Shown here one piece after another: positions 43,718-53,795 of a DNA stretch of 64,000 bases (position 1 is its first letter; each line of letters opens with the position of its first letter). This DNA comes from Aliidiomarina celeris (GTDB taxonomy: Bacteria > Pseudomonadota > Gammaproteobacteria > Enterobacterales > Alteromonadaceae), in assembly GCF_003316875.1 (NCBI RefSeq), contig NZ_QMIL01000001.1, positions 248,001 through 312,000 on the forward strand, in the 5' to 3' direction. A program made the position numbers and the translations under genes. A model generated the notes under the pieces. That model was not told the DNA's origin, did not search any database, and worked only from the letters and a program-made list of their open reading frames with translations.

Positions 43718-44371
43718 TTAAGCAAAGTGCAAATCAGCTTGCGGCTCAATGAGCCCATTCTTAATCGCAATATGCGCAAGCTGAACGTCGCTCGTTACGC
43801 CTAACTTGTCAAATATACGATACCGAAAGGTATTCACGGTTTTGCGCGAAATACACAATTGTTCGGCAATCTGCTGTACCGTCATGCCTAAACATACCAA
43901 GCTGAAAATCTGTTTTTCTCTGCGGCTTAAACCCATGCCGATCCGAGACTCTTCGCTGTTGTCACGAAATCGCTTAAAGGCTATCGCTAATTTAGGTGAA
44001 TAGAATTTTTGTTTTAAATTCACCAGCTGACACCCCCGCAGTAGTTCTTCAGTTTCCACGGTGCGGAAAAAATGCCCCAAAATTTGCGGATACCGGGTTC
44101 TCAGGTTTACGGCCATAGCAACCGTTTGGGTCCAAACCAACACTTTGGCGTACGGAAATTCACGGTAAATTAAATGCACCGTACCCGTAGCCTTTTCACT
44201 GTCGAAGTTTTCAGAAACAATAACCAATGCTTGCGGATACTCATGAAGAGCCTGCAGTACATCTGACGATTGGTTGGCAACAGACACAACGCTCCATTGA
44301 TTGTTGCTGAGTTGTTGGCAGACACCCGAACGAATAACGCCATCGGGCATGGCGATTACTACATTACGCAT
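43718..44371 (-). CDS. uvrY: UvrY/GacA-like LuxR-family regulator with degenerate receiver
   Basis: Protein of 217 residues placed upstream of uvrC where uvrY/gacA normally lies. The C-terminal LuxR helix-turn-helix is intact (LSRREKQIFSLVCLGMTVQQIAEQLCISRKTVNTF, beginning near 151). The N-terminal receiver keeps the length but has lost the chemistry. The acidic pair position reads MPDG instead of VDDH, the phosphoacceptor position reads V-S-E around residues 52-54, and the conserved Lys region reads FFRTVE. It is therefore unlikely to be phosphorylated by BarA/GacS. The gene name is from position and HTH similarity. Confidence 0.82.
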   Translation of the reverse strand: MRNVVIAMPDGVIRSGVCQQLSNNQWSVVSVANQSSDVLQALHEYPQALVIVSENFDSEKATGTVHLIYREFPYAKVLVWTQTVAMAVNLRTRYPQILGHFFRTVETEELLRGCQLVNLKQKFYSPKLAIAFKRFRDNSEESRIGMGLSRREKQIFSLVCLGMTVQQIAEQLCISRKTVNTFRYRIFDKLGVTSDVQLAHIAIKNGLIEPQADLHFA

Positions 44372-44495
44372 AAACGCTCCTTGTTTGATGATATTTACGA
44401 GTGAAAACGAAGGCTTTGTAACTTTTTTGTAACCTTCGAATTCAATTTAAGCAGAAAAATTTAGGAGATCAACAAAATTCCAAAAAAAATCATAC

Positions 44496-45899
44496 CTAAG
44501 TTAACTCAAGCTCAATCCAACGTTCAATTTGCTGTTGTAGCGTTTCCGCACACGTCACTCGGCGGGCGCTTATGGCCCCAGCATAACCGGACAAACTCGA
44601 CCAGTCAGAATGTGCGCTCGCCTTCTTTAATTCCTTTAACAAGGCTTTAGGAGGATTCAAGTCATCAGGAAGGTCAAAACTTACTGGCGACTGTGTTGCG
44701 TGGCTGCGTTTGGAAAGAATAGCCACCAGCAACGCCTGTCGAACTAACGCTATTTGTACAACCTCGAAATCAGTCCGAAAGCGCACCTTTTTGTTAAATT
44801 GGCTTTTTAACGTGGGCGTGAAACGTTTCCAAGCCTGATAAACGCCACCCGCCGTTGCTCCCAACAAGGTTCCGGCGCCGAGACTGGCGCCGCCTAACAA
44901 CATATCAAAACCGGCCCCTGTTGCTGCGCCTGCGGCCATACCTTGCGCCGCTTTCACCCCAAAGAGCTTCAATGCTTCTTGGTCGAACAAATCAAGCTGC
45001 CAGCCCTGTTTGTTTATCGGTAGTTGCGTTAAAGCAGCGTCTTCCATCCGAAAACCATAAATATGTAGCACTGCCTTGGTACACTCGTACTCAGCTGCTC
45101 TTACCTTGCTTTTTGCGCTGATCAACTCACGCGAATTTTGCAAAATGTTACTCTGAATTTGGTCGGCATTAATTTCATATTCGTAACACGCAATGTTCAG
45201 TAATGTTGTTGCAATCCAACCACACGCCGCTCGCAGTCGCTCCTTTTGCTCGAACTGACGTTGCTCGGCTAAAGCCTTAAAAGCCTCCCGCACGTCGGGC
45301 AGTACGGCGCTACACTGCTGGTAAAGCTCTTGCTCCGCCGTTACATGGGGTACAACCGCGTCGAAAACGACATAATGATGCAGCGACACTCTTTTCAGCG
45401 CATCCTGCCACGGCGCCAACGAGGTGTCGGGTTTTATAAAGTTTAAAATAGGAATAATGGGCGTCGCGGTAAATCTTACAATAGCCAGCTCGTCGAGATA
45501 CTTGGGCAACACCGGAACGCGCGCGTCTATAACAAAAAGAGCAGCGTCACTCTGCAACAGCTGTCGCAATACCTTACTTTCCTGCTCAAAGTAAGTTTGC
45601 GCGTCCTCTTGCTGCAAAAAAAACTCAACCACAGCCCTGCCATTATGGCTGCTGTTCATTTCTGTTTCTAATGCCCTTAGCCTTTTGAAAAGCGCTTGGC
45701 TGCGCTCAATGCCTGGAGTGTCGGCAAACACCAGCTGGTGCCCATTCGTGAGTTCCAGTTCTGCAACTCGAACATTACGGGTTGTGCTTGGCACGCTCGA
45801 CACCTCACCAAACATAGACTCGTGAAGCAAGGTTCTTAGTAACGAGGTTTTACCAACGTTAGTGTGCCCCACTACTGCAATAAGGGTTTCTTGCTTCAT
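44496..45899 (-). CDS. DUF3482 GTPase
   Basis: GTP-binding protein of 467 residues. The G domain occupies about 1-170: Walker A GHTNVGKT (11-18), a Thr-Thr switch region at 39-40, DTPG (60-63), and a weak G4 motif in LNFIKPD. The rest is the DUF3482 region, with a Gly/Ala-rich hydrophobic stretch (AAQGMAAGAATGAGFDMLLG, near 315) that may insert in or associate with membrane. It overlaps the upstream DUF2868 gene by 4 bases (ATGA), the usual partnership. Cellular function is unknown. Confidence 0.87.
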   Translation of the reverse strand: MKQETLIAVVGHTNVGKTSLLRTLLHESMFGEVSSVPSTTRNVRVAELELTNGHQLVFADTPGIERSQALFKRLRALETEMNSSHNGRAVVEFFLQQEDAQTYFEQESKVLRQLLQSDAALFVIDARVPVLPKYLDELAIVRFTATPIIPILNFIKPDTSLAPWQDALKRVSLHHYVVFDAVVPHVTAEQELYQQCSAVLPDVREAFKALAEQRQFEQKERLRAACGWIATTLLNIACYEYEINADQIQSNILQNSRELISAKSKVRAAEYECTKAVLHIYGFRMEDAALTQLPINKQGWQLDLFDQEALKLFGVKAAQGMAAGAATGAGFDMLLGGASLGAGTLLGATAGGVYQAWKRFTPTLKSQFNKKVRFRTDFEVVQIALVRQALLVAILSKRSHATQSPVSFDLPDDLNPPKALLKELKKASAHSDWSSLSGYAGAISARRVTCAETLQQQIERWIELELT

Positions 45900-47344
45900 A
45901 ATTGATCCCCATCGTGTAGAGCTCTAACCTGTATAGCCTCTAGGCCATCGAGTTGTTGCAATCGTGTTTGCCATTCCGCCCTGAAGTTCTGATCAGGGCT
46001 TTGTCGCGACTCACACAAATAAATGTTCACCGGAATTCCCTGAGTTTGCGCTCGCGCGGTGAGCAACTCGAGTATGTCGATGTTACCCCGATCCGGCGTT
46101 AAGTTTACGTTGATCAAAACGCGGTAACCTGTTGTGTTGCGAGGTAAGCGCTCAACGTCGGCCGTTTCGGTGAGTAATGCCATCGCGCTACTGTTATCTG
46201 CGTTTCCACGCACAAAAACCTCGAGCCCTGGGTCTTCAAGCAGTAGCGTCCATTGACATTGTTGAGCAGGCGCTTTGTTGGCGATTGCGGGTTTTTCTTC
46301 TAAATCTTGGCGAGCAGCCTCAGGGGCTTTTTCCAGAACGGCCAATTCAGGATCGATCACAGCACTTCGAGTAGGTTGTAGCTGAGCAAGTAGATCACAA
46401 ATGCCAGGCAAGGAAAGGTTCAATGCGGGCCGTGCAAGCCGTCGTTTTGTTCGCCAAAATGTAAACAGTAAGGCCAAAAAACGTAACACCAAACCGTACA
46501 AGAATACTGCGGCTAAAAGCCAAATACCGAGTGCTCGGTGTGTAGTCCAGCCTGCGTTCTGCGCAAACGCTTGCTCTGGCAAGTGAACACCAAACCATGT
46601 GAGCGGTGCAGCGATCATACTTGCGAGAACCTGAATATGTGCACTCGAAAGCAATGTTGAACGCCAATGAAAAACATACTCGGTGAGATTAAAATGAATG
46701 AATAGCGACAAACTGACGCCAAGCATAATAGCCAACCAGATTAAGTGACTCGCTGCGGCAGCAAGCCAAGCCAGCGCGCCTTGTTGACGTACGACATTCA
46801 CCAGCGCGGTAAACGCCATAGCTCGCTGCTGCTTATCTTCCTTACCCCATTGCATCAGCCATTGCGCAAGCTCCATGCCCGCATGTGCAGCAATCATTGG
46901 CGGCACACGATCAGCCGCACTCTTTCGCCCGCTCGCTATCAAAGGCAAAACCAGCGTTAAGCTGAGTAACAGCAGGTTCGGTAGCACCAATACACCAATG
47001 AGCATGCCGAAATTCACCTGCGTATAATCACCTTGAAGTAAGGGGCTCACCATGCTCAGGCCAATTAAAAAGCCCACACAAAGCCAAATAAACACGAGTA
47101 ACCCTCTGCGCTTCAACAATGCCTGCATCGCCACATCGAGCCCATAATCGCTAGCGGCTTGTGCTGCACGAACGGCTAACTTGGCTTCGATACTGGTGAT
47201 ACTAGGATTATGGGCGATGGTGCGTGTTTTTTCTTCAGCGAACCCCACGCCATGCTGTTGCTCGTATAGGCGAACACACTCAATGGCCCATAATTGCTGC
47301 CATTTCAAGCCGAGGTGTGATTTTGTAGTGCGGAATTGACTCAT
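45896..47344 (-). CDS. DUF2868 membrane protein
   Basis: Membrane protein of 482 residues from the ATG at 47344. An in-frame GTG at 47368 would add 8, and neither has a clear ribosome site. Hydrophobic segments lie about at residues 84-102, 115-140, 195-220, 245-260 and 280-305. A hydrophilic C-terminal cytoplasmic region of about 160 residues follows. It begins LKWQQLWAIECVRLYEQQHG, typical of DUF2868. It is translated together with a DUF3482 GTPase, suggesting one GTP-driven membrane complex. Function unknown. Confidence 0.83.
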   Translation of the reverse strand: MSQFRTTKSHLGLKWQQLWAIECVRLYEQQHGVGFAEEKTRTIAHNPSITSIEAKLAVRAAQAASDYGLDVAMQALLKRRGLLVFIWLCVGFLIGLSMVSPLLQGDYTQVNFGMLIGVLVLPNLLLLSLTLVLPLIASGRKSAADRVPPMIAAHAGMELAQWLMQWGKEDKQQRAMAFTALVNVVRQQGALAWLAAAASHLIWLAIMLGVSLSLFIHFNLTEYVFHWRSTLLSSAHIQVLASMIAAPLTWFGVHLPEQAFAQNAGWTTHRALGIWLLAAVFLYGLVLRFLALLFTFWRTKRRLARPALNLSLPGICDLLAQLQPTRSAVIDPELAVLEKAPEAARQDLEEKPAIANKAPAQQCQWTLLLEDPGLEVFVRGNADNSSAMALLTETADVERLPRNTTGYRVLINVNLTPDRGNIDILELLTARAQTQGIPVNIYLCESRQSPDQNFRAEWQTRLQQLDGLEAIQVRALHDGDQL

Positions 47345-47463
47345 TACAATAGGTTTCGCTTCATTCACGTTGCAAGAAACTGTGAGTGTACCCGTAATTT
47401 ATCAAAGTCCAAAACGGCGGGTCAGCGTTTGCCACAATCGTTCGGATTTATAGAAACACAAAT

Positions 47464-47490
47464 GCAAAAAACCCGCCAAAAGGCGGGTTC
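47464..47490 (-). terminator. Terminator of tRNA-Ser
   Basis: Stem AACCCGCC / GGCGGGTT (47470-47477, 47482-47489) with a 4-base loop and a T-run on the minus strand, ending 9 bases beyond the tRNA 3' end. Confidence 0.9.
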
Positions 47491-47498
47491 TTTAAATT

Positions 47499-47590
47499 TG
47501 GCGGAGAGGGAGGGATTCGAACCCCCGGTAGGGATGAACCTACGCCTGATTTCAAGTCAGGTGCAATAAACCGAGCTCTGCCACCTCTCC
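47499..47590 (-). tRNA. tRNA-Ser (TGA)
   Basis: Ninety-two bases with a long variable arm, anticodon TGA in CTGACTTGAAATCAG, discriminator G and encoded CCA. A single-gene transcript with its own promoter and terminator. Confidence 0.96.
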
Positions 47591-47617
47591 AGTGTCTTCG
47601 CGCTGAAGACGGGGTGA

Positions 47618-47646
47618 ATATTAATGAGCTGAAACTGCCTTGTAAA
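47618..47646 (-). promoter_or_regulatory. Promoter of tRNA-Ser
   Basis: On the minus strand TTTACA, a 17-base spacer and TAATAT, about 27 bases before the tRNA. The leader contains a 6-bp hairpin (47594-47610), a likely processing structure. Confidence 0.65.
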
Positions 47647-47737
47647 GTAAAAAATGAAATAAAATGGTTTGAATGCCTGAAAAATAATCGCTTCGCACAT
47701 TGTTTCAACAAATCGTTACGACTGAACACGAAACTGT

Positions 47738-47767
47738 TTAAAAATACCACCAAAGTTACTGTATAGT
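47738..47767 (+). promoter_or_regulatory. Possible promoter of yccA
   Basis: TTAAAA, an 18-base spacer and TATAGT lie about 60 bases before the yccA ATG. The -10 box is good and the -35 box poor. Confidence 0.4.
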
Positions 47768-47828
47768 AGAACTCAGATAAAAAATAATGGTCTGAATGTA
47801 AGTTCGGTATCAACAGGAGATGTAAAAC

Positions 47829-48491
47829 ATGAACAACCCAACGGTACACACGGCGCGCCACGACAGTGCGGTAGAAGTGAACAAGGTATTACGCAATACC
47901 TACACCCTATTGGCCATGGCTTTGGCTTTTAGTGCTGTTATGGCTGGTATTAGCAGTGCCCTCAACCTCCCTCACCCTGGCATTATTTTGCTCTTGGTTG
48001 GTTTTTATGGCTTGCTTTTTGGTATTCATAAAACCGCTAACAGCGGCATGGGTATTGTTTTTGTGTTCGCCTTAACCGGCTTTATGGGCTACAGCATTGG
48101 TCCTATTTTAAATATGGTCATTGCGTCTGGCGGTAGCGACATTGTTATGCTTGCCATGGCGGGTACAGCGCTTATTTTCTTTGCATTGTCGGGTTACATT
48201 CTTACCACCAAAAAAGATATGTCGTTCCTCGGCGGTATGATGGTTGCAGGCTTCGTGGTCATTTTAGTCGGCTTCGTTGCGAATTTGTTCTTAAACATTC
48301 CTGCTCTTGGTTTAGCATTGAGCGCATTGTTTATACTGTTTTCTTCGGGCGCAATCCTGATGCAAACCAGTGCCATAGTAAACGGTGGCGAGCGTAACTA
48401 CATTCTCGCAACCACTACGCTTTTCGTTTCGATTTATAATATTTTTATTAGCCTGCTTAACTTACTGCAAGCCTTTGGCGGCGACGAATAG
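47829..48491 (+). CDS. yccA: Bax inhibitor-1 / YccA family membrane protein
   Basis: Inner-membrane protein of 220 residues with seven hydrophobic segments, of the BI-1/TMBIM family. E. coli YccA is a substrate and modulator of FtsH, and related proteins conduct calcium. The N-terminus is hydrophilic (HTARHDSAVEVNKVLRNTY). The family core GYSIGPILNMV is near residue 90, and acidic residues end the protein. AGGAG precedes the ATG by 8 bases. A strong terminator follows, so it is separate from the tus genes downstream, although YccA next to TusE is a known order. Confidence 0.92.
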   Translation: MNNPTVHTARHDSAVEVNKVLRNTYTLLAMALAFSAVMAGISSALNLPHPGIILLLVGFYGLLFGIHKTANSGMGIVFVFALTGFMGYSIGPILNMVIASGGSDIVMLAMAGTALIFFALSGYILTTKKDMSFLGGMMVAGFVVILVGFVANLFLNIPALGLALSALFILFSSGAILMQTSAIVNGGERNYILATTTLFVSIYNIFISLLNLLQAFGGDE

Positions 48492-48537
48492 GTTCGCTAA
48501 TCGAGAAGTCACCTGCATAGGTAAAGCGAGAAACGAA

Positions 48538-48573
48538 ATAAAACGCCCCGCGGTAAACCACGGGGCGTTTTTT
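48538..48573 (+). terminator. Intrinsic terminator after yccA
   Basis: GC-rich stem AAACGCCCCG / CGGGGCGTTT (48541-48550, 48561-48570) followed by a T-run. Confidence 0.9.
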
Positions 48574-48616
48574 ATAGGGTAAAATACTTGCATGTTAACA
48601 ACACGAGGAAACCACT

Positions 48617-48985
48617 GTGTCGCATAGTTTTTTAGTGTACAGCGCGCCTGCAGAAACCGCGCAAGGGTTGAAAGCACTTAGCGAAGCCGAACGGCTTTTA
48701 AACACAGGCGAAACCATCGAACAAGTGTTTTTTTATGGCCCTGCTGTAAGCTACGCCAGTTGCTTTTTAGAGTTTCCTTCCGGTTTACCAAATATGCAGC
48801 AACGTTGGCTTGACCTTGCGCAGCAGTATCAGTTTCCACTTATTGTGTGTGCAACCGCAGGTAATCAATATGGTTTGCAGGCAGAGCTTCCGCCGCAAGG
48901 GAATTTACAAAGTGGCTTTAATGCTGCTGGGCTTACCGAGTTTATAACCTCACTGGCGCGTAGCTCTGCGCTTGATCAGTTTTAA
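48617..48985 (+). CDS. tusD: Sulfurtransferase subunit TusD
   Basis: DsrE-fold subunit of the TusBCD complex that relays persulfide sulfur from TusA to TusE for 2-thiolation of tRNA wobble uridine. The 122 residues keep the active Cys in LIVCATAGNQYGL near residue 78, the sulfur-carrying residue of TusD. The start is GTG with GAGGAA 6-7 bases before it. tusC follows by 9 bases, and tusE comes after it. Confidence 0.9.
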   Translation: MSHSFLVYSAPAETAQGLKALSEAERLLNTGETIEQVFFYGPAVSYASCFLEFPSGLPNMQQRWLDLAQQYQFPLIVCATAGNQYGLQAELPPQGNLQSGFNAAGLTEFITSLARSSALDQF

Positions 48986-48994
48986 GGTTCATCT

Positions 48995-49336
48995 ATGCTC
49001 AATATTGTATTTACCACCGCGCCGTTACAACCCGAAGCTCGCCACGGGCTCGACCTACTCGCTATGGCGGCAAGCTTAGAGCAGCCTGTGAGCGCATATT
49101 ACACTGCACAAGGGTTAGCGCAGCTTGTTGTGCCGAGCCCCTCAACGCCAGATCCGCTAAAAAAAATAGCGATATTGGACGATATTTTCGACTTCAGTGC
49201 TTTTTATACCAGCCCCGAAGCGCTGGCTGAAAGCGGCTTAAACCTTGAAGACTTGCGCATTCCCATGACCTTGGTTTCCGCTGCAGAATTAGCCGCCGTA
49301 GTCGCAAACCAGCAAGGCTTTACGCTAAGGTTTTAA
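48995..49336 (+). CDS. tusC: Sulfurtransferase subunit TusC
   Basis: DsrF-like subunit of 113 residues of the tRNA 2-thiouridine relay. Features in common with TusC include the N-terminal beta strand with a small-residue loop ([19 protein letters not shown]), a Tyr/Gln-rich middle ([12 protein letters not shown]), [13 protein letters not shown] and the final FTLRF. AAGG precedes the ATG by 7 bases. It is 9 bases after tusD and only 1 base before tusE, so the expected tusB is absent from this cluster. Confidence 0.85.
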   Translation: MLNIVFTTAPLQPEARHGLDLLAMAASLEQPVSAYYTAQGLAQLVVPSPSTPDPLKKIAILDDIFDFSAFYTSPEALAESGLNLEDLRIPMTLVSAAELAAVVANQQGFTLRF

Positions 49337-49337
49337 C

Positions 49338-50985
<1,648 letters not shown>

Positions 50986-51003
50986 TTAAAATTAAAATTC
51001 TGG

Positions 51004-51435
51004 TTAATTATTTCTATGAAGCCAGCCATTAGTAACTGCATAAGCAGCTGAAAATGCCAGATAAGCCATAATGACTTGGCCTACTACATAAGCGAGAAAA
51101 ACACTCGCTCCTTGCACATTTGCGGCTGACAAAAACAAGGCGTAGCTTTGTGCCGAAAACATAGAAAAAGTGGTGAGCGCCCCTGCTATGCCGGTTCCTT
51201 GAAACAAAAGATGAAAATCAGCAATGCGTTTCTGCTGCACGAGCGCTACTATTACCGCCAAATACGCACAGCCCGCTATGTTAACGAGCACTGTTGAAAA
51301 AGGGAAATACTCTGGCTCTATTTCCAACAAAATAGCACGAATGAGTGCGCCGAGCGCCCCGCCAAGTGCAACCCACAGCAGCCGAGACACGATAGTGCTC
51401 CATTTGCTTTGCATTGTGGTTATGTGCCTTGCCAT
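51004..51435 (-). CDS. crcB: Fluoride channel CrcB/FluC, second copy
   Basis: Small membrane protein of 143 residues with four helices, of the Fluc fluoride exporter family, which protects cells from cytoplasmic fluoride. It has GGALGALIRAI, VNIAGCAYLAV and the pore-lining GTGIAGALTTFSMF. The N-terminus is about 20 residues longer than in the sister copy. The start ATG overlaps the stop of the first copy by one base (TAATG), so the two are co-translated. Together they may form a heterodimer. Confidence 0.88.
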   Translation of the reverse strand: MARHITTMQSKWSTIVSRLLWVALGGALGALIRAILLEIEPEYFPFSTVLVNIAGCAYLAVIVALVQQKRIADFHLLFQGTGIAGALTTFSMFSAQSYALFLSAANVQGASVFLAYVVGQVIMAYLAFSAAYAVTNGWLHRNN

Positions 51436-51767
51436 TACGCCAAGGCCCCAAAGGCAAAGGCGGCAGTACAACCAACAACACTCGCAAACACATAAACAAA
51501 TGCCTGCGCTCGCTGCTGTTTAGCCCAAGAGGTGGTTTCAAGCATAAACATGGAAAATGTTGTGAAGGCGCCTAAAAACCCGATCTGAAACATTGCCCCA
51601 GTATTTATTTGCGCCAAGCAGTAGCCAAGTAAGGCCGAGCCAACAAGGTTAATTGTCAGTGTAGCTGGCCAACTCCGATGCAATAAAAATAAGCTTAACT
51701 GGGTAATGCCATAGCGGCTAAGTGCACCAAGAGCTCCCGCCAGCGATATCCATAACCACTCAATCAT
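51435..51767 (-). CDS. crcB: Fluoride channel CrcB/FluC, first copy
   Basis: Four-helix fluoride channel of 110 residues, starting [20 protein letters not shown]. It has [12 protein letters not shown] with the conserved Asn, and [15 protein letters not shown] with the phenylalanine box. Its ATG overlaps the rarA stop by 8 bases; the frame runs 9 codons further into rarA but the family begins at this ATG. Fluc channels are dual-topology dimers, so a tandem pair suggests specialised orientations. Confidence 0.9.
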   Translation of the reverse strand: MIEWLWISLAGALGALSRYGITQLSLFLLHRSWPATLTINLVGSALLGYCLAQINTGAMFQIGFLGAFTTFSMFMLETTSWAKQQRAQAFVYVFASVVGCTAAFAFGALA

Positions 51768-53100
51768 CGCGCTTCCAAGTGCTCTGCTGATCAAGCTCGC
51801 GCAAACGGTTTAATTTTTCTTTAATTTGAATTTCTAAACCGCGTTCATTCGGCTCATACCAATTTTTATTGGCTAGAGCTTCGGGCAAATAGCGTTCACC
51901 CGCTACATAAGCATTGGTTGCGTCGTGCGCATATTTGTAATCAGCACCGAAACCTTCGTTTTTGTGCACTTGTGTGGGTGCATTGCGTAAGTGCTCAGGC
52001 ACCGGATACGACGGCCCCTCTTTCGCTTCTTTTAACAAGGCATTGAAAGCTTTATAAACAGCGTTACTTTTTGCTGCACTCGCGCAATATACCGTGGCTT
52101 GAGCAATCGCCCGTTCGCCTTCTGCTGGGCCGACACGGTGGTAGGTGTCCCATGCATTTAAGCAAATTTGCAAGGCGCGAGGATCTGCGTTACCAATGTC
52201 TTCAGACGCAATGGCCAATAACCGGCGGGCGATCACTAATGGTTCGCCGCCTGCCGCAAGTAATCGACAATACCAGTACAAGGCTCCATCTGGAGATGAA
52301 CCACGCACAGACTTATGAAAAGCAGACAACAAGTCGTAATAATGATCGCCGTCTTTATCGAAGGCAACCGCGCGTTCTCCGGTTACTTCTTCCAACAAGC
52401 TCTGGGTAATCTCGCCACCTTGTTGTTCAGTAACAAAGTCAGCTGCAATTTCAAGTACATTCAGCAACCGCCGCGCGTCGCCTTCCACCACATGCAGTAA
52501 GAATTGTTCAGCTGCAGGCTGCAGGAACAGTTGTCGCTCGCCTAGGCCACGCTCATTGTCGGTTAATGTTTGCTGGAGAACTTGCTGTAAATCCGCGGGG
52601 GTTAGCGACTGTAGCCGATAAACACGCGCCCGCGACAACAACGCGTTATTCAATGCAAACCCGGGGTTCTCAGTGGTTGCGCCGACAAAAACGATGGTTC
52701 CGTCTTCAATGTGCGGTAAAAAAGCGTCTTGCTGACTTTTATTGAAGCGATGTACTTCGTCGACAAACAGCAACGTTTGCTGACTACCGCTGCGCGCTTT
52801 AGCTTCCGCAATGGCTTCTCGAATATCTTTAATGCCCGAGGTGACCGCCGAAATACGCGCAACATGAGCATTCGCAGACTGCGCGAGAATTTCAGCTAAG
52901 GTTGTTTTGCCGGTACCCGGCGGCCCCCAAAAAATCAATGAGTGCAATGAGCCCTGCTCTACCGCACTACGAAGCGGCTTACCCACACCCAAGATATGCT
53001 GTTGCCCCACATATTCGTCAACGGTTCGTGGCCGCATGCGCGCAGCAAGGGGGACATGTTGGTTGGCAAGCGACGCCATAAGATCAAACTGTTGGCTCAT
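51760..53100 (-). CDS. rarA: Replication-associated recombination protein RarA (MgsA)
   Basis: AAA+ ATPase of 446 residues of the RarA/MgsA/WRNIP1 family, acting at stalled replication forks with SSB. An N-terminal segment ([21 protein letters not shown]) precedes Walker [10 protein letters not shown] and Walker [12 protein letters not shown], with sensor 1 in [14 protein letters not shown]. The C-terminal half holds the tetramerisation region ([17 protein letters not shown]). It lies 1 base after lolA and overlaps crcB by 8 bases. Gene order lolA-rarA-serS is the enterobacterial one, with the crcB pair inserted here. Confidence 0.95.
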   Translation of the reverse strand: MSQQFDLMASLANQHVPLAARMRPRTVDEYVGQQHILGVGKPLRSAVEQGSLHSLIFWGPPGTGKTTLAEILAQSANAHVARISAVTSGIKDIREAIAEAKARSGSQQTLLFVDEVHRFNKSQQDAFLPHIEDGTIVFVGATTENPGFALNNALLSRARVYRLQSLTPADLQQVLQQTLTDNERGLGERQLFLQPAAEQFLLHVVEGDARRLLNVLEIAADFVTEQQGGEITQSLLEEVTGERAVAFDKDGDHYYDLLSAFHKSVRGSSPDGALYWYCRLLAAGGEPLVIARRLLAIASEDIGNADPRALQICLNAWDTYHRVGPAEGERAIAQATVYCASAAKSNAVYKAFNALLKEAKEGPSYPVPEHLRNAPTQVHKNEGFGADYKYAHDATNAYVAGERYLPEALANKNWYEPNERGLEIQIKEKLNRLRELDQQSTWKRDD

Positions 53101-53101
53101 G

Positions 53102-53773
53102 TCAATTTACATTTCGCTGATCGTCAATATCAACCCCGTCAGGAACTTCAAAAACAAAACGAGAGGCAGGAATAGCGGTATTCATGCGAGTATTCAACAA
53201 ACGAAACTCACTACGTTGGCCGAAGGTGTCGGTAAGTGTCATGGCAACCAGTTCTTCAGCCGCATTAAAAGAAAGTTTCAACTGTTGGCCGTCTTCGTGC
53301 CCTGTAATTACCCATTCTTCTTTTATGTCTACTGCCATAGATTCCGCGTTTAGTGCCAACCGAGAAATAGAAAATTGGCTCCAATCACTATCATTCAGCA
53401 GCACTAATAAAGGATTCGCGGCCATGGCGTCGATTTGTGAAAATATGCTCACCTGGTCAATAAAAGGATTGAAGTACCACACCGTTTCACCGTCGGCAAC
53501 TAACACAGACTCTTCTGGCGCCTTTGTTTTCCAGTACAGTAAATTTGGGCGTTGCAGCGCGAAGTCGCCGGTTAATTGTTCCACTTGCTCGTCGTATTCA
53601 AAAATTGTTTGCTCGAATTGCCCTGTTAGGCTTTCAATTCGGGCAAGATGTTGACGCAGCATAGACGATTCCGTACTTTCAGGATTTACCGCCCCCTCAC
53701 TAACACCGCTCGTAAAGCCGATACATAAAAGCGTAAGTGTCGTTGCGATAACAACTTTAAATCGCATGGTCAT
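53102..53773 (-). CDS. lolA: Outer-membrane lipoprotein carrier LolA
   Basis: Periplasmic chaperone that carries lipoproteins from LolCDE to LolB. From the ATG at 53773 it is 223 residues with a signal peptide ([21 protein letters not shown]). The LolA fold follows: [16 protein letters not shown], then [28 protein letters not shown] and [13 protein letters not shown]. Nearby in-frame ATG codons at 53791 and 53767 make the start uncertain by a few residues; GGAA about 10 bases before 53773 favours that one. It sits between ftsK and rarA. Confidence 0.93.
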   Translation of the reverse strand: MTMRFKVVIATTLTLLCIGFTSGVSEGAVNPESTESSMLRQHLARIESLTGQFEQTIFEYDEQVEQLTGDFALQRPNLLYWKTKAPEESVLVADGETVWYFNPFIDQVSIFSQIDAMAANPLLVLLNDSDWSQFSISRLALNAESMAVDIKEEWVITGHEDGQQLKLSFNAAEELVAMTLTDTFGQRSEFRLLNTRMNTAIPASRFVFEVPDGVDIDDQRNVN

Positions 53774-53795
53774 GACCTGTATTCCTTTCATAAAA

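Noticed and set aside
51004-51767. Fluoride riboswitch near the crcB pair
   Set aside because: The genes overlap rarA and each other, leaving no leader for an aptamer.
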